Source of the DNA: Trichlorobacter ammonificans
Lineage (GTDB): Bacteria; Desulfobacterota; Desulfuromonadia; Geobacterales; Pseudopelobacteraceae
Assembly (NCBI RefSeq): GCF_933509905.1
Contig: NZ_OW150024.1
Coordinates: 2,406,001 to 2,470,000 of the forward strand
Direction: 5' to 3'
Length of the DNA: 64,000 nt
A program made the translations under genes and the position numbers. Under the pieces are notes generated by a model. It ran no database searches. It saw only the letters and a list, made by a program, of their open reading frames with translations, and was not told where the DNA came from. Of the stretch, positions 1-5,400 are shown one piece after another; position 1 is the stretch's first letter; the number at the start of each line of letters is the position of its first letter.

Positions 1-275
1 ATCATCTGGATCACCGCTTCGATGGTTGGGGTTTTTGCCTTAACATGACATTCTGTTTCACCCGTCATGACATAATCAAAGTCCCATCCCTTCTCTTTGC
101 ATAGCCAGTACACTTCTTCTGTCGGCGTGGAATTCCTCTTCTTTCTCTGCGCAAACGTCGATTGCGTGAACCCCAGCATTTCCGCCAGTACGATCTCCCT
201 CTTTTCTCCAGACACTTCCCTCAACCGCGAAACAACATCCACGAAATCACTTTTTGTCATTTTTAATCTTGACAT
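1..275 (-). CDS. CI-like phage repressor (partial, runs off left edge)
   Basis: Reading the minus strand from the ATG at 275 gives an open frame of 91 codons to the window edge. The N-terminus matches the Bac_CI_repr type of helix-turn-helix: a first helix around VVSRLREVSG, the HTH core LAEMLGFTQSTFAQRKKRNS, then the family-typical ending FDYVMTGE near residue 72. AAGGAAG lies about 8 bases before the start. It is divergent from the phage operon, as expected of a lysogeny repressor acting on the short control region between 276 and about 330. The C-terminal half is outside the window, so whether it has a peptidase-type dimerisation domain cannot be told. Confidence 0.8.
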   Translation of the reverse strand, partial: MSRLKMTKSDFVDVVSRLREVSGEKREIVLAEMLGFTQSTFAQRKKRNSTPTEEVYWLCKEKGWDFDYVMTGETECHVKAKTPTIEAVIQM

Positions 276-328
276 TTTGTCATCTTCCTTTATAACCCGC
301 ATTAACACATCATCTTTGGGCGGTCGCC

Positions 329-517
329 GTGGACGAACTTCTTCGCAACATACTTTCCGAACTCCGGGCTATCCGCTCGGCCCTCGATGCTCAGGCCGCA
401 CCAGTCCGGACCGAATACTACCGTCAGCTTGCGAGTAGCCCCCTGACGCCTGAATCCGTTCAGCGTCACAACTCGGCCGTTCTCAAGCGTCAGCGTCAGA
501 AGGTGTCTCGTGCCTAA
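329..517 (+). CDS. Small phage protein, predicted helical
   Basis: A GTG start gives 62 residues beginning MDELLRNILSELRAIRSALD, an amphipathic helix, with a basic tail. It overlaps the next plus-strand gene by 8 bases, as in the rest of the phage operon, and its third codon positions are pyrimidine-rich like other phage genes. The ribosome binding site is weak (GGGCGG). A competing minus-strand frame at 302-529 (75 residues, ATG start) ends just upstream of the repressor and could be the real gene instead; only one of the two is likely coding. Function unknown. Confidence 0.4.
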   Translation: MDELLRNILSELRAIRSALDAQAAPVRTEYYRQLASSPLTPESVQRHNSAVLKRQRQKVSRA

Positions 518-719
518 GATCGCTTTCATGAGGCGCTGCCGTCGGTGTGGCCAGTCTGTCTATGTTTTTGACGTTGACAAGAAAGGTGTCTGTTCAGCCT
601 GCCGTCGTTTGCCTGTTGTTGCCTTTGCGGCTGGTCTCATTGCTCTCATTACTGGCTTTCGTATCCTCAGGCGTTCTTTTGCACCCTCTGCCCCTGTTTC
701 TGAGGAGTCGCCGCCATGA
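510..719 (+). CDS. Membrane-anchored zinc-ribbon microprotein
   Basis: 69 residues. Two CxxC knuckles (CRRC and CSAC, about 14 residues apart) are followed by one hydrophobic segment (PVVAFAAGLIALITGF) and a short basic/proline tail, so it should sit in the inner membrane with the zinc ribbon at the N-terminus. A GTG at 510 is chosen because AGAAGG precedes it at good spacing; an ATG at 528 is possible. Its stop overlaps the next ATG (ATGA at 716). First of five zinc-ribbon proteins in this prophage. Function unknown. Confidence 0.6.
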   Translation: MPKIAFMRRCRRCGQSVYVFDVDKKGVCSACRRLPVVAFAAGLIALITGFRILRRSFAPSAPVSEESPP

Positions 720-955
720 CGTCTCAATCTATGCCATCTGGCGAATTTCGCTGTAGCAAAAATCGTGGCCGCCCGAAATCGGCTGATCCGCTCATCTTCA
801 AAACCGTTGGCCTGACTCAGGCGCAATGGGACTGGCTGTCCCTGTGGGCCTTCACCGGCAACCCGTCTCGCCTGCTCTCCGAACTCCTGGACCGTGCCAT
901 GAAGTTTTGGCCTGCCGGGCCGTTCCTGTTTGGACACCGGAGGAAATCGCAATGA
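716..955 (+). CDS. Putative ribbon-helix-helix-like phage DNA-binding protein
   Basis: 79 residues starting at an ATG that overlaps the previous stop by 4 bases. The core contains RGRPK (an AT-hook-like basic patch), then a strand and two helices around FKTVGLTQAQWDWLSL and SRLLSELLDRAMKF, an arrangement like small RHH regulators. It is the last gene before the hairpin-rich intergenic region, so it may bind the origin or control replication genes. The fold is inferred from pattern only. Confidence 0.55.
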   Translation: MTSQSMPSGEFRCSKNRGRPKSADPLIFKTVGLTQAQWDWLSLWAFTGNPSRLLSELLDRAMKFWPAGPFLFGHRRKSQ

Positions 956-957
956 AC

Positions 958-1041
958 CTTGTCAACAAGTCCACATACCTCGCCGGTCGGCTAGCTCCCC
1001 ACGAGCTAGACCGGCGTGCGTCTGTGGACCCTGTTGACAAG
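958..1041. repeat. Nested inverted repeats, candidate phage origin or packaging hairpin
   Basis: The outer arms are CTTGTCAACA at 958-967 and TGTTGACAAG at 1032-1041, extended by TCCACA (970-975) and TGTGGA (1023-1028). Inside lies a second hairpin: CGCCGGTC (981-988), a 3-base bulge, TAGCTC (992-997), a 5-base loop, GAGCTA (1003-1008), GACCGGCG (1009-1016). Filamentous phages carry such stacked hairpins as plus/minus origins and packaging signal in the intergenic region next to the replication gene, which fits this place. Which role applies is not determinable here. Confidence 0.6.
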
Positions 1042-1099
1042 AATGTCTCACCGGCGCCGCCTGCCCTTTCCCCCCGCCTTTTTGCCGTTCGCCTTTTGG

Positions 1100-1146
1100 T
1101 CCGTCCGGGCGGTTTGACGCCTTCAGGCGTCACCCGTCCGGACGGA
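1100..1146. repeat. Long hairpin in phage intergenic region
   Basis: The arms TCCGTCCGG (1100-1108) and CCGGACGGA (1138-1146) pair fully, followed inward by a few mismatched bases and a second perfect part TGACGCC/GGCGTCA (1115-1121 with 1126-1132) around the loop TTCA. No T-run follows, so it is more likely a structural signal for replication or packaging than a terminator. Confidence 0.6.
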
Positions 1147-1161
1147 TCGGTTTGGGGGGTC

Positions 1162-1188
1162 AGTCGGGGTTATAGTATCACCCCGACT
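1162..1188. repeat. Third hairpin of the phage intergenic region
   Basis: AGTCGGGGT (1162-1170) pairs with ACCCCGACT (1180-1188) around a 9-base AT-rich loop. It lies between the long hairpin at 1100-1146 and the small hairpin at 1191-1206, making four stacked stems in about 250 bases. Confidence 0.55.
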
Positions 1189-1190
1189 AA

Positions 1191-1210
1191 CTGCAACTTT
1201 TTGCAGTTTT
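1191..1210 (+). terminator. Short hairpin with T-run, possible terminator
   Basis: CTGCAA-CTTT-TTGCAG (1191-1206) is followed by TTTT. The stem has only 6 base pairs, so termination may be weak or conditional ahead of the gene starting at 1233. Confidence 0.35.
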
Positions 1211-1232
1211 GCTCCCTGCCGGTGGTGATGTC

Positions 1233-1520
1233 ATGAAGGTCTATCGCCTCGGCTACAACCTTCGTCGTCGTTGGGAACTCTGTTACCTTGTGCATTGCTT
1301 CGAGTGCTACGCTGTCCTGCCACTTAACCCTGATCCCGACGAGTTTCTTGTTTGTCCTGATTGCGGCACCAAGTACGATCTCCTTGACGTTCGCCTGTCT
1401 TCCTCTTCGGACTCTCCTGCTCCTTCTCGCCGCACAATCGTCACTCTTGGCCCTGACGGTCGTCTCCATCGTCGTCAGATTTCGCCTGTTGCTGCCGCTC
1501 AAGGGGAGTTACCGTTTTGA
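1233..1520 (+). CDS. Zinc-ribbon phage protein upstream of rep
   Basis: 95 residues from ATG 1233. CFEC and CPDC lie about 16 residues apart, a typical zinc ribbon, followed by a serine/proline-rich stretch and a basic C-terminal part. The stop overlaps the TTG start of the replication gene (TTGA at 1517-1520), suggesting translational coupling with Rep. It may therefore assist or modulate initiation at the hairpin region just upstream, but that is inference from position only. Confidence 0.6.
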   Translation: MKVYRLGYNLRRRWELCYLVHCFECYAVLPLNPDPDEFLVCPDCGTKYDLLDVRLSSSSDSPAPSRRTIVTLGPDGRLHRRQISPVAAAQGELPF

Positions 1521-2656
1521 TTGACACTATCAAGCTGGCATATCCTCTGGATAACCGCCTTCTGGCGCTCTTGGACGGTTGCGCCGAGCGCCTGCAAAAG
1601 CTCTCCCCTGACGGCGAAATCCTTTGGGAGAAATCCATCGTCCGTGGCGATGTCATGCCGTCCCACTATTCCGGCCTTCGGATCAGTATACGCCGTGTCA
1701 ATGAACTTTATAGCTTTTTGAACGAAGATCAATCACGGAATATCGGTGATCTCGCCTTCTTCGAATTCAGCCTGCAAAAATGGCAAAGCCCCAGCGCCTA
1801 CAACAACCGCAATACCACCATTGCCACCGACATGCTCGCACTTCACGAGTGGATACTGACACTCTCCCGTGCACTTGAGTACGAATTTGACCCCGAAGGA
1901 TTTCGGCTTTACCGTGTAGACCTCTCGCAAAACTTCCTGCTTAAGCACGGTAAACCTGCCGACTACATACGCTGTCTCGAAATCACGTTCAGTCGTCACC
2001 CTACCGCCGATAACCGCCTTGAACGCACTGGCTATGCAGTATACCAGCGCTCCTCCTGGCTTGGCAAAAAACTGTACTACAAAGGCCAGGAATTTCTAGA
2101 CGTAGAGCGGAAAAAGCACAAAACCATCTACACCGACCGTTATTGCGCAAACGAACTCACTGAATCCGAAACCTACACCCCCGACCAGCTACAGCCCCTT
2201 ACGCCCACTGAAATTAACGAACTCATGTCCATGGTCCGCTTTGAGGTTGAATTCAAGCGTGACTACTTCCAGAGGTACAAAATGGCAACCATACACATGA
2301 TCCCGAAACTGGTTGAACGCTTTAACCAGGAAAAAAACAAGTACATCAATATCCCCCTGATCGCCCGTGGTGAAGTGCAAGGCGAATTCGCGCTCTCCCC
2401 GTCTGAGTACTTCATCATCGAGCTGGTCCGTGTTCACGGTCTCAAACGTGCCAAGGAAGTTTACCTCCTCAAGAAGTCTGAGCGCTCCTGGTACCACCAT
2501 CAGCGTCAGCTTGCTGGCCGTGGCATCCACCTGTCTGCCCTTGACAACTCCAAGTATCGCTATTCCGAAGAAGAACGCTTTATCAACCCTGAACAAAAAG
2601 ACTATCAGCTCGAACTTGCCCCGTTTCAGGAAGACTACCTTCAAATGGCAGCCTAG
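1517..2656 (+). CDS. Phage replication initiation protein, gene II/X-like
   Basis: 379 residues from a TTG start coupled to the preceding gene; the opening MIDTIKLAYPL is typical of filamentous-phage/plasmid Rep proteins, which nick the plus strand and start rolling-circle replication. The central part has the family-like VRFEVEFKRDYFQRYKM stretch, and a C-terminal helical region follows (HGLKRAKEVYLLKKSERSWYHHQRQL). The length fits the II/X (Phage_CRI) group. An RstA/Rep_trans relation is an alternative; catalytic tyrosines were not assigned. It lies directly after the stacked hairpins, the expected origin. Confidence 0.8.
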   Translation: MIDTIKLAYPLDNRLLALLDGCAERLQKLSPDGEILWEKSIVRGDVMPSHYSGLRISIRRVNELYSFLNEDQSRNIGDLAFFEFSLQKWQSPSAYNNRNTTIATDMLALHEWILTLSRALEYEFDPEGFRLYRVDLSQNFLLKHGKPADYIRCLEITFSRHPTADNRLERTGYAVYQRSSWLGKKLYYKGQEFLDVERKKHKTIYTDRYCANELTESETYTPDQLQPLTPTEINELMSMVRFEVEFKRDYFQRYKMATIHMIPKLVERFNQEKNKYINIPLIARGEVQGEFALSPSEYFIIELVRVHGLKRAKEVYLLKKSERSWYHHQRQLAGRGIHLSALDNSKYRYSEEERFINPEQKDYQLELAPFQEDYLQMAA

Positions 2657-2687
2657 GCATGCCTAAACCCAACAAAGGAGACACACC

Positions 2688-3041
2688 ATGAGCACACCCG
2701 TACCGATCATCCCCAGCGAGCAAAAACCCGTAGTTGCCGACTCCATCACCATCACCGGCATCTTTGCCAGCTCCTCCATCAGTAAAACCAGTGGTCATCA
2801 GACGGTCCTGGTGCTGTCTGGCGGCAAACCCACGAAGGTCCGTAGCTTTTACGCTGACCCCTCGCTTTCCCGTCTTGTTTCGGGATCCTTCGTCAAGGTC
2901 GTTGCGCATGAAATCGAATACGTAATGTCCGACTTCAACGGCCTTTCGTATGGATCCCGTCGTTTTGATATTCAACCTGTGCAGTCGAATACAACCGCCG
3001 TCCCTCAGGGTGGCCCCGCCCTGGAGAAGAAGGCGGCTTAA
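2688..3041 (+). CDS. Putative phage ssDNA-binding protein (gpV-like)
   Basis: 117 residues from ATG 2688 with a strong AAAGGAG site. The body is beta-rich (ITITGIFASSSIS, QTVLVLSGG, VKVVAHEIEYVMSDF), consistent with an OB-fold, and it has a short polar tail. Position directly after Rep and before the coat genes is where filamentous phages encode gpV, which coats the plus strand before export. No sequence hallmark is decisive, so the call rests on size, predicted fold and synteny. Confidence 0.6.
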   Translation: MSTPVPIIPSEQKPVVADSITITGIFASSSISKTSGHQTVLVLSGGKPTKVRSFYADPSLSRLVSGSFVKVVAHEIEYVMSDFNGLSYGSRRFDIQPVQSNTTAVPQGGPALEKKAA

Positions 3042-3053
3042 AGGAGAACGCCT

Positions 3054-3251
3054 ATGTTCCCTCTTTTTGCACTACTCGCTTCCGTCTTCGTCTTGTTCCC
3101 CGGCGTTGCTCGTGCTGAATGGACCCCGCTGATCCAGGCCGCCGACTTCACCGGCATCCGTACCGACGTCCTTGCCACTGCTGGTGGAATCATCTCCGTG
3201 ATCCTCATCATCTGCGGCTTGGGCATCCTCATACGCTCGCTTGGGCGCTGA
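3054..3251 (+). CDS. Coat-like protein with signal peptide (candidate 1)
   Basis: 65 residues. The signal peptide probably ends at GVARA, leaving a mature chain of about 43 residues: a short polar N-terminus, one long hydrophobic helix (GGIISVILIICGLGILI) and a basic end (RSLGR). That is the layout of inovirus virion proteins. AAGGAG precedes the start. With the next gene it forms a pair of coat-like proteins; one should be the major coat, the other a minor coat. Confidence 0.65.
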   Translation: MFPLFALLASVFVLFPGVARAEWTPLIQAADFTGIRTDVLATAGGIISVILIICGLGILIRSLGR

Positions 3252-3309
3252 TCCGTCCCAATGACCGGCCGGCATTGGTGGATATAACTCAAAGAAAGGA
3301 GAAGTACCG

Positions 3310-3561
3310 ATGTTTCAAAAAGCAATCGACAAACTGAAGTTTGCATTCCTGATGGTCTGCCTGTCCGTGTTCTCGCTGTTCATGACCGTCTCCCCGTCCG
3401 TCGCCGCACTGGACGCCGACGTTGAAGCCATGTTTACCGCTGTTGACATGGCTGACCTGAAAACCAAGGTCGCGGCCCTGCTCATGGCCACGCTTCTGAT
3501 CCCGCTGCTGTTTGTGGGTGCGCGACTGGTCAAGCGTGGTATCCGTTCCGCTGGTTCCTAA
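3310..3561 (+). CDS. Probable major coat protein (pVIII-like)
   Basis: 83 residues: a long signal peptide ending near SVAA, then about 50 residues with an acidic N-terminus (LDADVEAMFTAVDMADLK), a hydrophobic helix (VAALLMATLLIPLLFVGA) and a basic C-terminus (RLVKRGIRSAGS). This acidic-hydrophobic-basic order is that of pVIII. A strong AAAGGAG precedes it and a strong terminator follows at 3575, as after gene VIII in other filamentous phages. A small near-palindrome (3258-3278) lies in the gap from the previous gene. Confidence 0.75.
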   Translation: MFQKAIDKLKFAFLMVCLSVFSLFMTVSPSVAALDADVEAMFTAVDMADLKTKVAALLMATLLIPLLFVGARLVKRGIRSAGS

Positions 3562-3574
3562 TTTTTCACCGACC

Positions 3575-3602
3575 GGGAGGGGCACTCCAGCCCCTCCCAT
3601 TT
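3575..3602 (+). terminator. Rho-independent terminator after coat gene
   Basis: A perfect 9-bp GC stem GGGAGGGGC/GCCCCTCCC (3575-3583 with 3590-3598), a 6-base loop, then ATTTT. It separates the highly expressed replication/coat half from the morphogenesis half of the phage, as in classical filamentous phages. Confidence 0.85.
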
Positions 3603-3615
3603 TCAAGGGTCTGTC

Positions 3616-3900
3616 ATGTTTGACTATTCGAACCTCTTTACAACCGCACACTCCGGCGTGTCCGGCATGTCCTTTGACATCGGCATCGCCTTTACCGGCC
3701 TGATCGTCATACTGCTGGTTGTCCAGGGGTTGGAAATACTCATTGACGTACTGCTTAACCGCAAGTCCGAACGCGATGAATATGAACAGTGGAAGGCTAA
3801 CAAGGAGAAGTACGCTCGCTTTCGTGCCACCTATGAATCTGAAACCAACTCTCATGGCCCTTCGGCTCCGAAGCGTCCATATACATCAAACTATCTCTAG
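3616..3900 (+). CDS. Phage membrane protein with one TM helix and long basic/helical tail
   Basis: 94 residues from ATG 3616. A polar N-terminus without a signal peptide is followed by a strong TM helix (GIAFTGLIVILLVVQGLEILIDVLL) and a charged helical tail (KSERDEYEQWKANKEKYARFRATYE). It is the first gene after the terminator. It could be a minor virion or assembly protein; no family recognised. Confidence 0.6.
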   Translation: MFDYSNLFTTAHSGVSGMSFDIGIAFTGLIVILLVVQGLEILIDVLLNRKSERDEYEQWKANKEKYARFRATYESETNSHGPSAPKRPYTSNYL

Positions 3901-3909
3901 GAGGTTGTC

Positions 3910-4074
3910 ATGCCTGAATTCGGCGGTAATTTCGGTGGTGATCGTTACACCTGCGGTGAATGTGGTGATCCTGCCCCGTGGGGCAATGGTCTGTGCTCTC
4001 GCTGCCGTAGCGCCATTGAGAAGGTCTATGAAGACTATTACGGCGTCTATGACGATGAGGATGCGGAGGACTGA
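3910..4074 (+). CDS. 54-residue zinc-ribbon phage protein with acidic tail
   Basis: A strong TAGGAGG site precedes ATG 3910. The protein has a glycine-rich start, CGEC and CSRC knuckles about 12 residues apart, then a strongly acidic/tyrosine-rich tail (YEDYYGVYDDEDAED). Two bases separate its stop from the next start. Function unknown; it belongs to the set of zinc-ribbon proteins in this prophage. Confidence 0.65.
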   Translation: MPEFGGNFGGDRYTCGECGDPAPWGNGLCSRCRSAIEKVYEDYYGVYDDEDAED

Positions 4075-4076
4075 CT

Positions 4077-4274
4077 ATGTCTCTCGATCTTCCCGTTCCT
4101 CGCTGTTCTGAGTGCTTTACTGTTCTTCCTTCTTTTTCTTCGGACTGCCCGGTTTGTCGTGGCGAAGAGGCTCGTGACCTTTGCTATACCTCTTCCTGCC
4201 CTCCGTCTTGTTCCTCCTGTCCGGGTTTTTTTGAAGAATTCGACTGTGACTATGACGACACGGAGGACCTATGA
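4077..4274 (+). CDS. Cysteine-rich phage protein with acidic tail
   Basis: 65 residues. CSEC and CPVC form a zinc-ribbon-like pair, then a second cysteine cluster (CYTSSCPPSCSSC) and an acidic end (FDCDYDDTEDL) resembling the tail of the preceding protein, so the two may be diverged duplicates. It overlaps the next gene by ATGA at 4271. No family recognised. Confidence 0.6.
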   Translation: MSLDLPVPRCSECFTVLPSFSSDCPVCRGEEARDLCYTSSCPPSCSSCPGFFEEFDCDYDDTEDL

Positions 4275-4456
4275 TTCGACTTGTTTACGGCACACCAGGA
4301 AGCGGCATGTCTTACGTGCACAACAAATTTTTCCCTCTTGTTGATGACCCTTCTGAGTCGATTCTGCTGTCTCTTTCTTGCGCGTGCTGCGGTGAGGATG
4401 TTTACCAGGACAACCTTTGTCGTGACTGCTTTGAATCGCTTCGTGAAAGGGACTGA
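4271..4456 (+). CDS. Zot N-terminus-like fragment fused to a zinc ribbon
   Basis: 61 residues. It opens MIRLVYGTPGSGMSYVHNKFF, closely parallel to the Zot opening in this phage (MIVFYVGTPGSGKSYEAVKK at 7125), but the Walker A lysine is replaced by methionine and no ATPase body follows. The second half has CACC and CRDC knuckles. It looks like a duplicated and truncated Zot start joined to a zinc ribbon, or a small protein that evolved from it. It starts in a 4-base overlap with the previous gene. Confidence 0.6.
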   Translation: MIRLVYGTPGSGMSYVHNKFFPLVDDPSESILLSLSCACCGEDVYQDNLCRDCFESLRERD

Positions 4457-4458
4457 TC

Positions 4459-4572
4459 ATGCAGCTTGATCTTCAATGGATGGGCTATGGTGCTGGATTG
4501 GTAATGATCGGCTGGTTTGCTGGTATGGTTGTATCAGTTGCCTCCAGGGCAATCAGCCATTTCAGGGGCTAA
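4459..4572 (+). CDS. 37-residue phage membrane protein (pVII/pIX-like)
   Basis: ATG 4459 opens a 37-codon frame: a short polar start (MQLDLQWMGYG), one hydrophobic helix (AGLVMIGWFAGMVVSVA) and a basic end (SRAISHFRG). Size and layout match the tiny end-cap proteins pVII and pIX. It sits in the tight operon, 2 bases after the previous stop and 3 before the next start. Confidence 0.55.
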   Translation: MQLDLQWMGYGAGLVMIGWFAGMVVSVASRAISHFRG

Positions 4573-4575
4573 GTC

Positions 4576-5133
4576 ATGCTGCGCCTTCGACTTGTCCTAA
4601 TATCCTTTCTGCTGCTTTCTCAGCTTTCCTATGCTGCTGAGATTTGCGTTTGGCCCGTTCATCCCGGTTCATACCTTGAAAATTCCGGCAATTTCTACCT
4701 TGTCCAGTCTGCACCATCAGTTTTTTCGTCGTTTCCGTTTTCTGGTTCTGCCGATGGCCTTTACAGTGAGCTTTCTTCCATTCAGATACTTCCTGACTCC
4801 GTAATCTTCTCTTGTTTTTTGCCCTTTTTATCTCAGGTTGGCTCTTTAACTGGTGACAGGCTCCTCTATAGCGCTTCTATCGTTCCTGTTCCTCCTGGTC
4901 AGTACCCTGTGGTTTTGCCTCTTCCTTACATGGACTTTGCAAACTCTCTTCCAGATCCTGGCCCGCCTCCTCCGTCTGGTGATACGTCGTTGGCTGCGGT
5001 CATGGATAAGCTCAACTCCATAGAGATGAGGATTGCACAAATGGACCCGACAATAATCACTCAGACCGTCTCGTTCCTTGTCGGCGCTTTCGTAGGGATC
5101 GCTTTTGTTATCGCATCTAGTTTGAGGTACTGA
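4576..5133 (+). CDS. Exported phage protein with C-terminal membrane anchor
   Basis: 185 residues. A signal peptide ends near LSYAA; a beta-rich ectodomain with two cysteines (C24 and C80 region) and a proline stretch (DPGPPPPSGD) precedes a helical segment and a C-terminal TM helix (TVSFLVGAFVGIAFVIASSL). The topology is like minor tip proteins that stay anchored until virion release. No family recognised; a role beside the larger pIII-like protein is inferred. Confidence 0.6.
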   Translation: MLRLRLVLISFLLLSQLSYAAEICVWPVHPGSYLENSGNFYLVQSAPSVFSSFPFSGSADGLYSELSSIQILPDSVIFSCFLPFLSQVGSLTGDRLLYSASIVPVPPGQYPVVLPLPYMDFANSLPDPGPPPPSGDTSLAAVMDKLNSIEMRIAQMDPTIITQTVSFLVGAFVGIAFVIASSLRY

Positions 5134-5135
5134 CC

Positions 5136-5276
5136 ATGATTCAGTTACCACCTGGATTCAATGCTGCTCAGCTGTTGTCTGATTTCTTCGCCTTTGCAAC
5201 TCCGTTTCTTTCTATATCCATGCTCTTCGGTGTTGCTGCAATAATCCGTAAATCCATCAATCAGGCGGGCCGTTGA
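5136..5276 (+). CDS. 46-residue phage membrane protein
   Basis: ATG 5136 gives MIQLPPGFNAAQLLSDFF, one hydrophobic helix (ATPFLSISMLFGVAAII) and a basic end (RKSINQAGR). It starts 2 bases after the preceding stop. The layout is that of a small virion protein without a signal peptide. Confidence 0.55.
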   Translation: MIQLPPGFNAAQLLSDFFAFATPFLSISMLFGVAAIIRKSINQAGR

Positions 5277-5277
5277 T

Positions 5278-5400
5278 ATGCAACTTGATATTGTTTCAAT
5301 AAGATTCAGGTTTCTAGTTTTGGGATTCTTACTTCTTTTTTTTCTTATTGGATTCGTTAGATGGTTGTTTAAAACAATAGGTTACTATTATGCAGCGTAA
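5278..5400 (+). CDS. 40-residue phage membrane protein
   Basis: ATG 5278 opens 40 codons: MQLDIVSIRFRF, a hydrophobic helix (LVLGFLLLFFLIGFVRWLF) and KTIGYYYAA. The first four residues equal those of the 37-residue protein at 4459, hinting at duplication. It overlaps the pIII-like gene by 11 bases (5390-5400). Confidence 0.5.
   Translation: MQLDIVSIRFRFLVLGFLLLFFLIGFVRWLFKTIGYYYAA

Noticed and set aside
97-438. Plus-strand ORF of 113 codons over the repressor gene
   Set aside because: It is antisense to the CI-like repressor, whose HTH pattern is clear; low-complexity Ser/Thr composition.
302-529. Minus-strand ORF of 75 codons opposite the first phage gene
   Set aside because: Plausible residues, but it overlaps the plus-strand gene at 329-517 fully; the plus frame fits the operon chain. 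Kept only as an alternative in that entry.
952-1236. Plus-strand ORF of 94 codons from ATG 952
   Set aside because: It runs straight through the four hairpins, has Pro/Arg-rich unstructured content and no family pattern; non-coding origin region is more likely.
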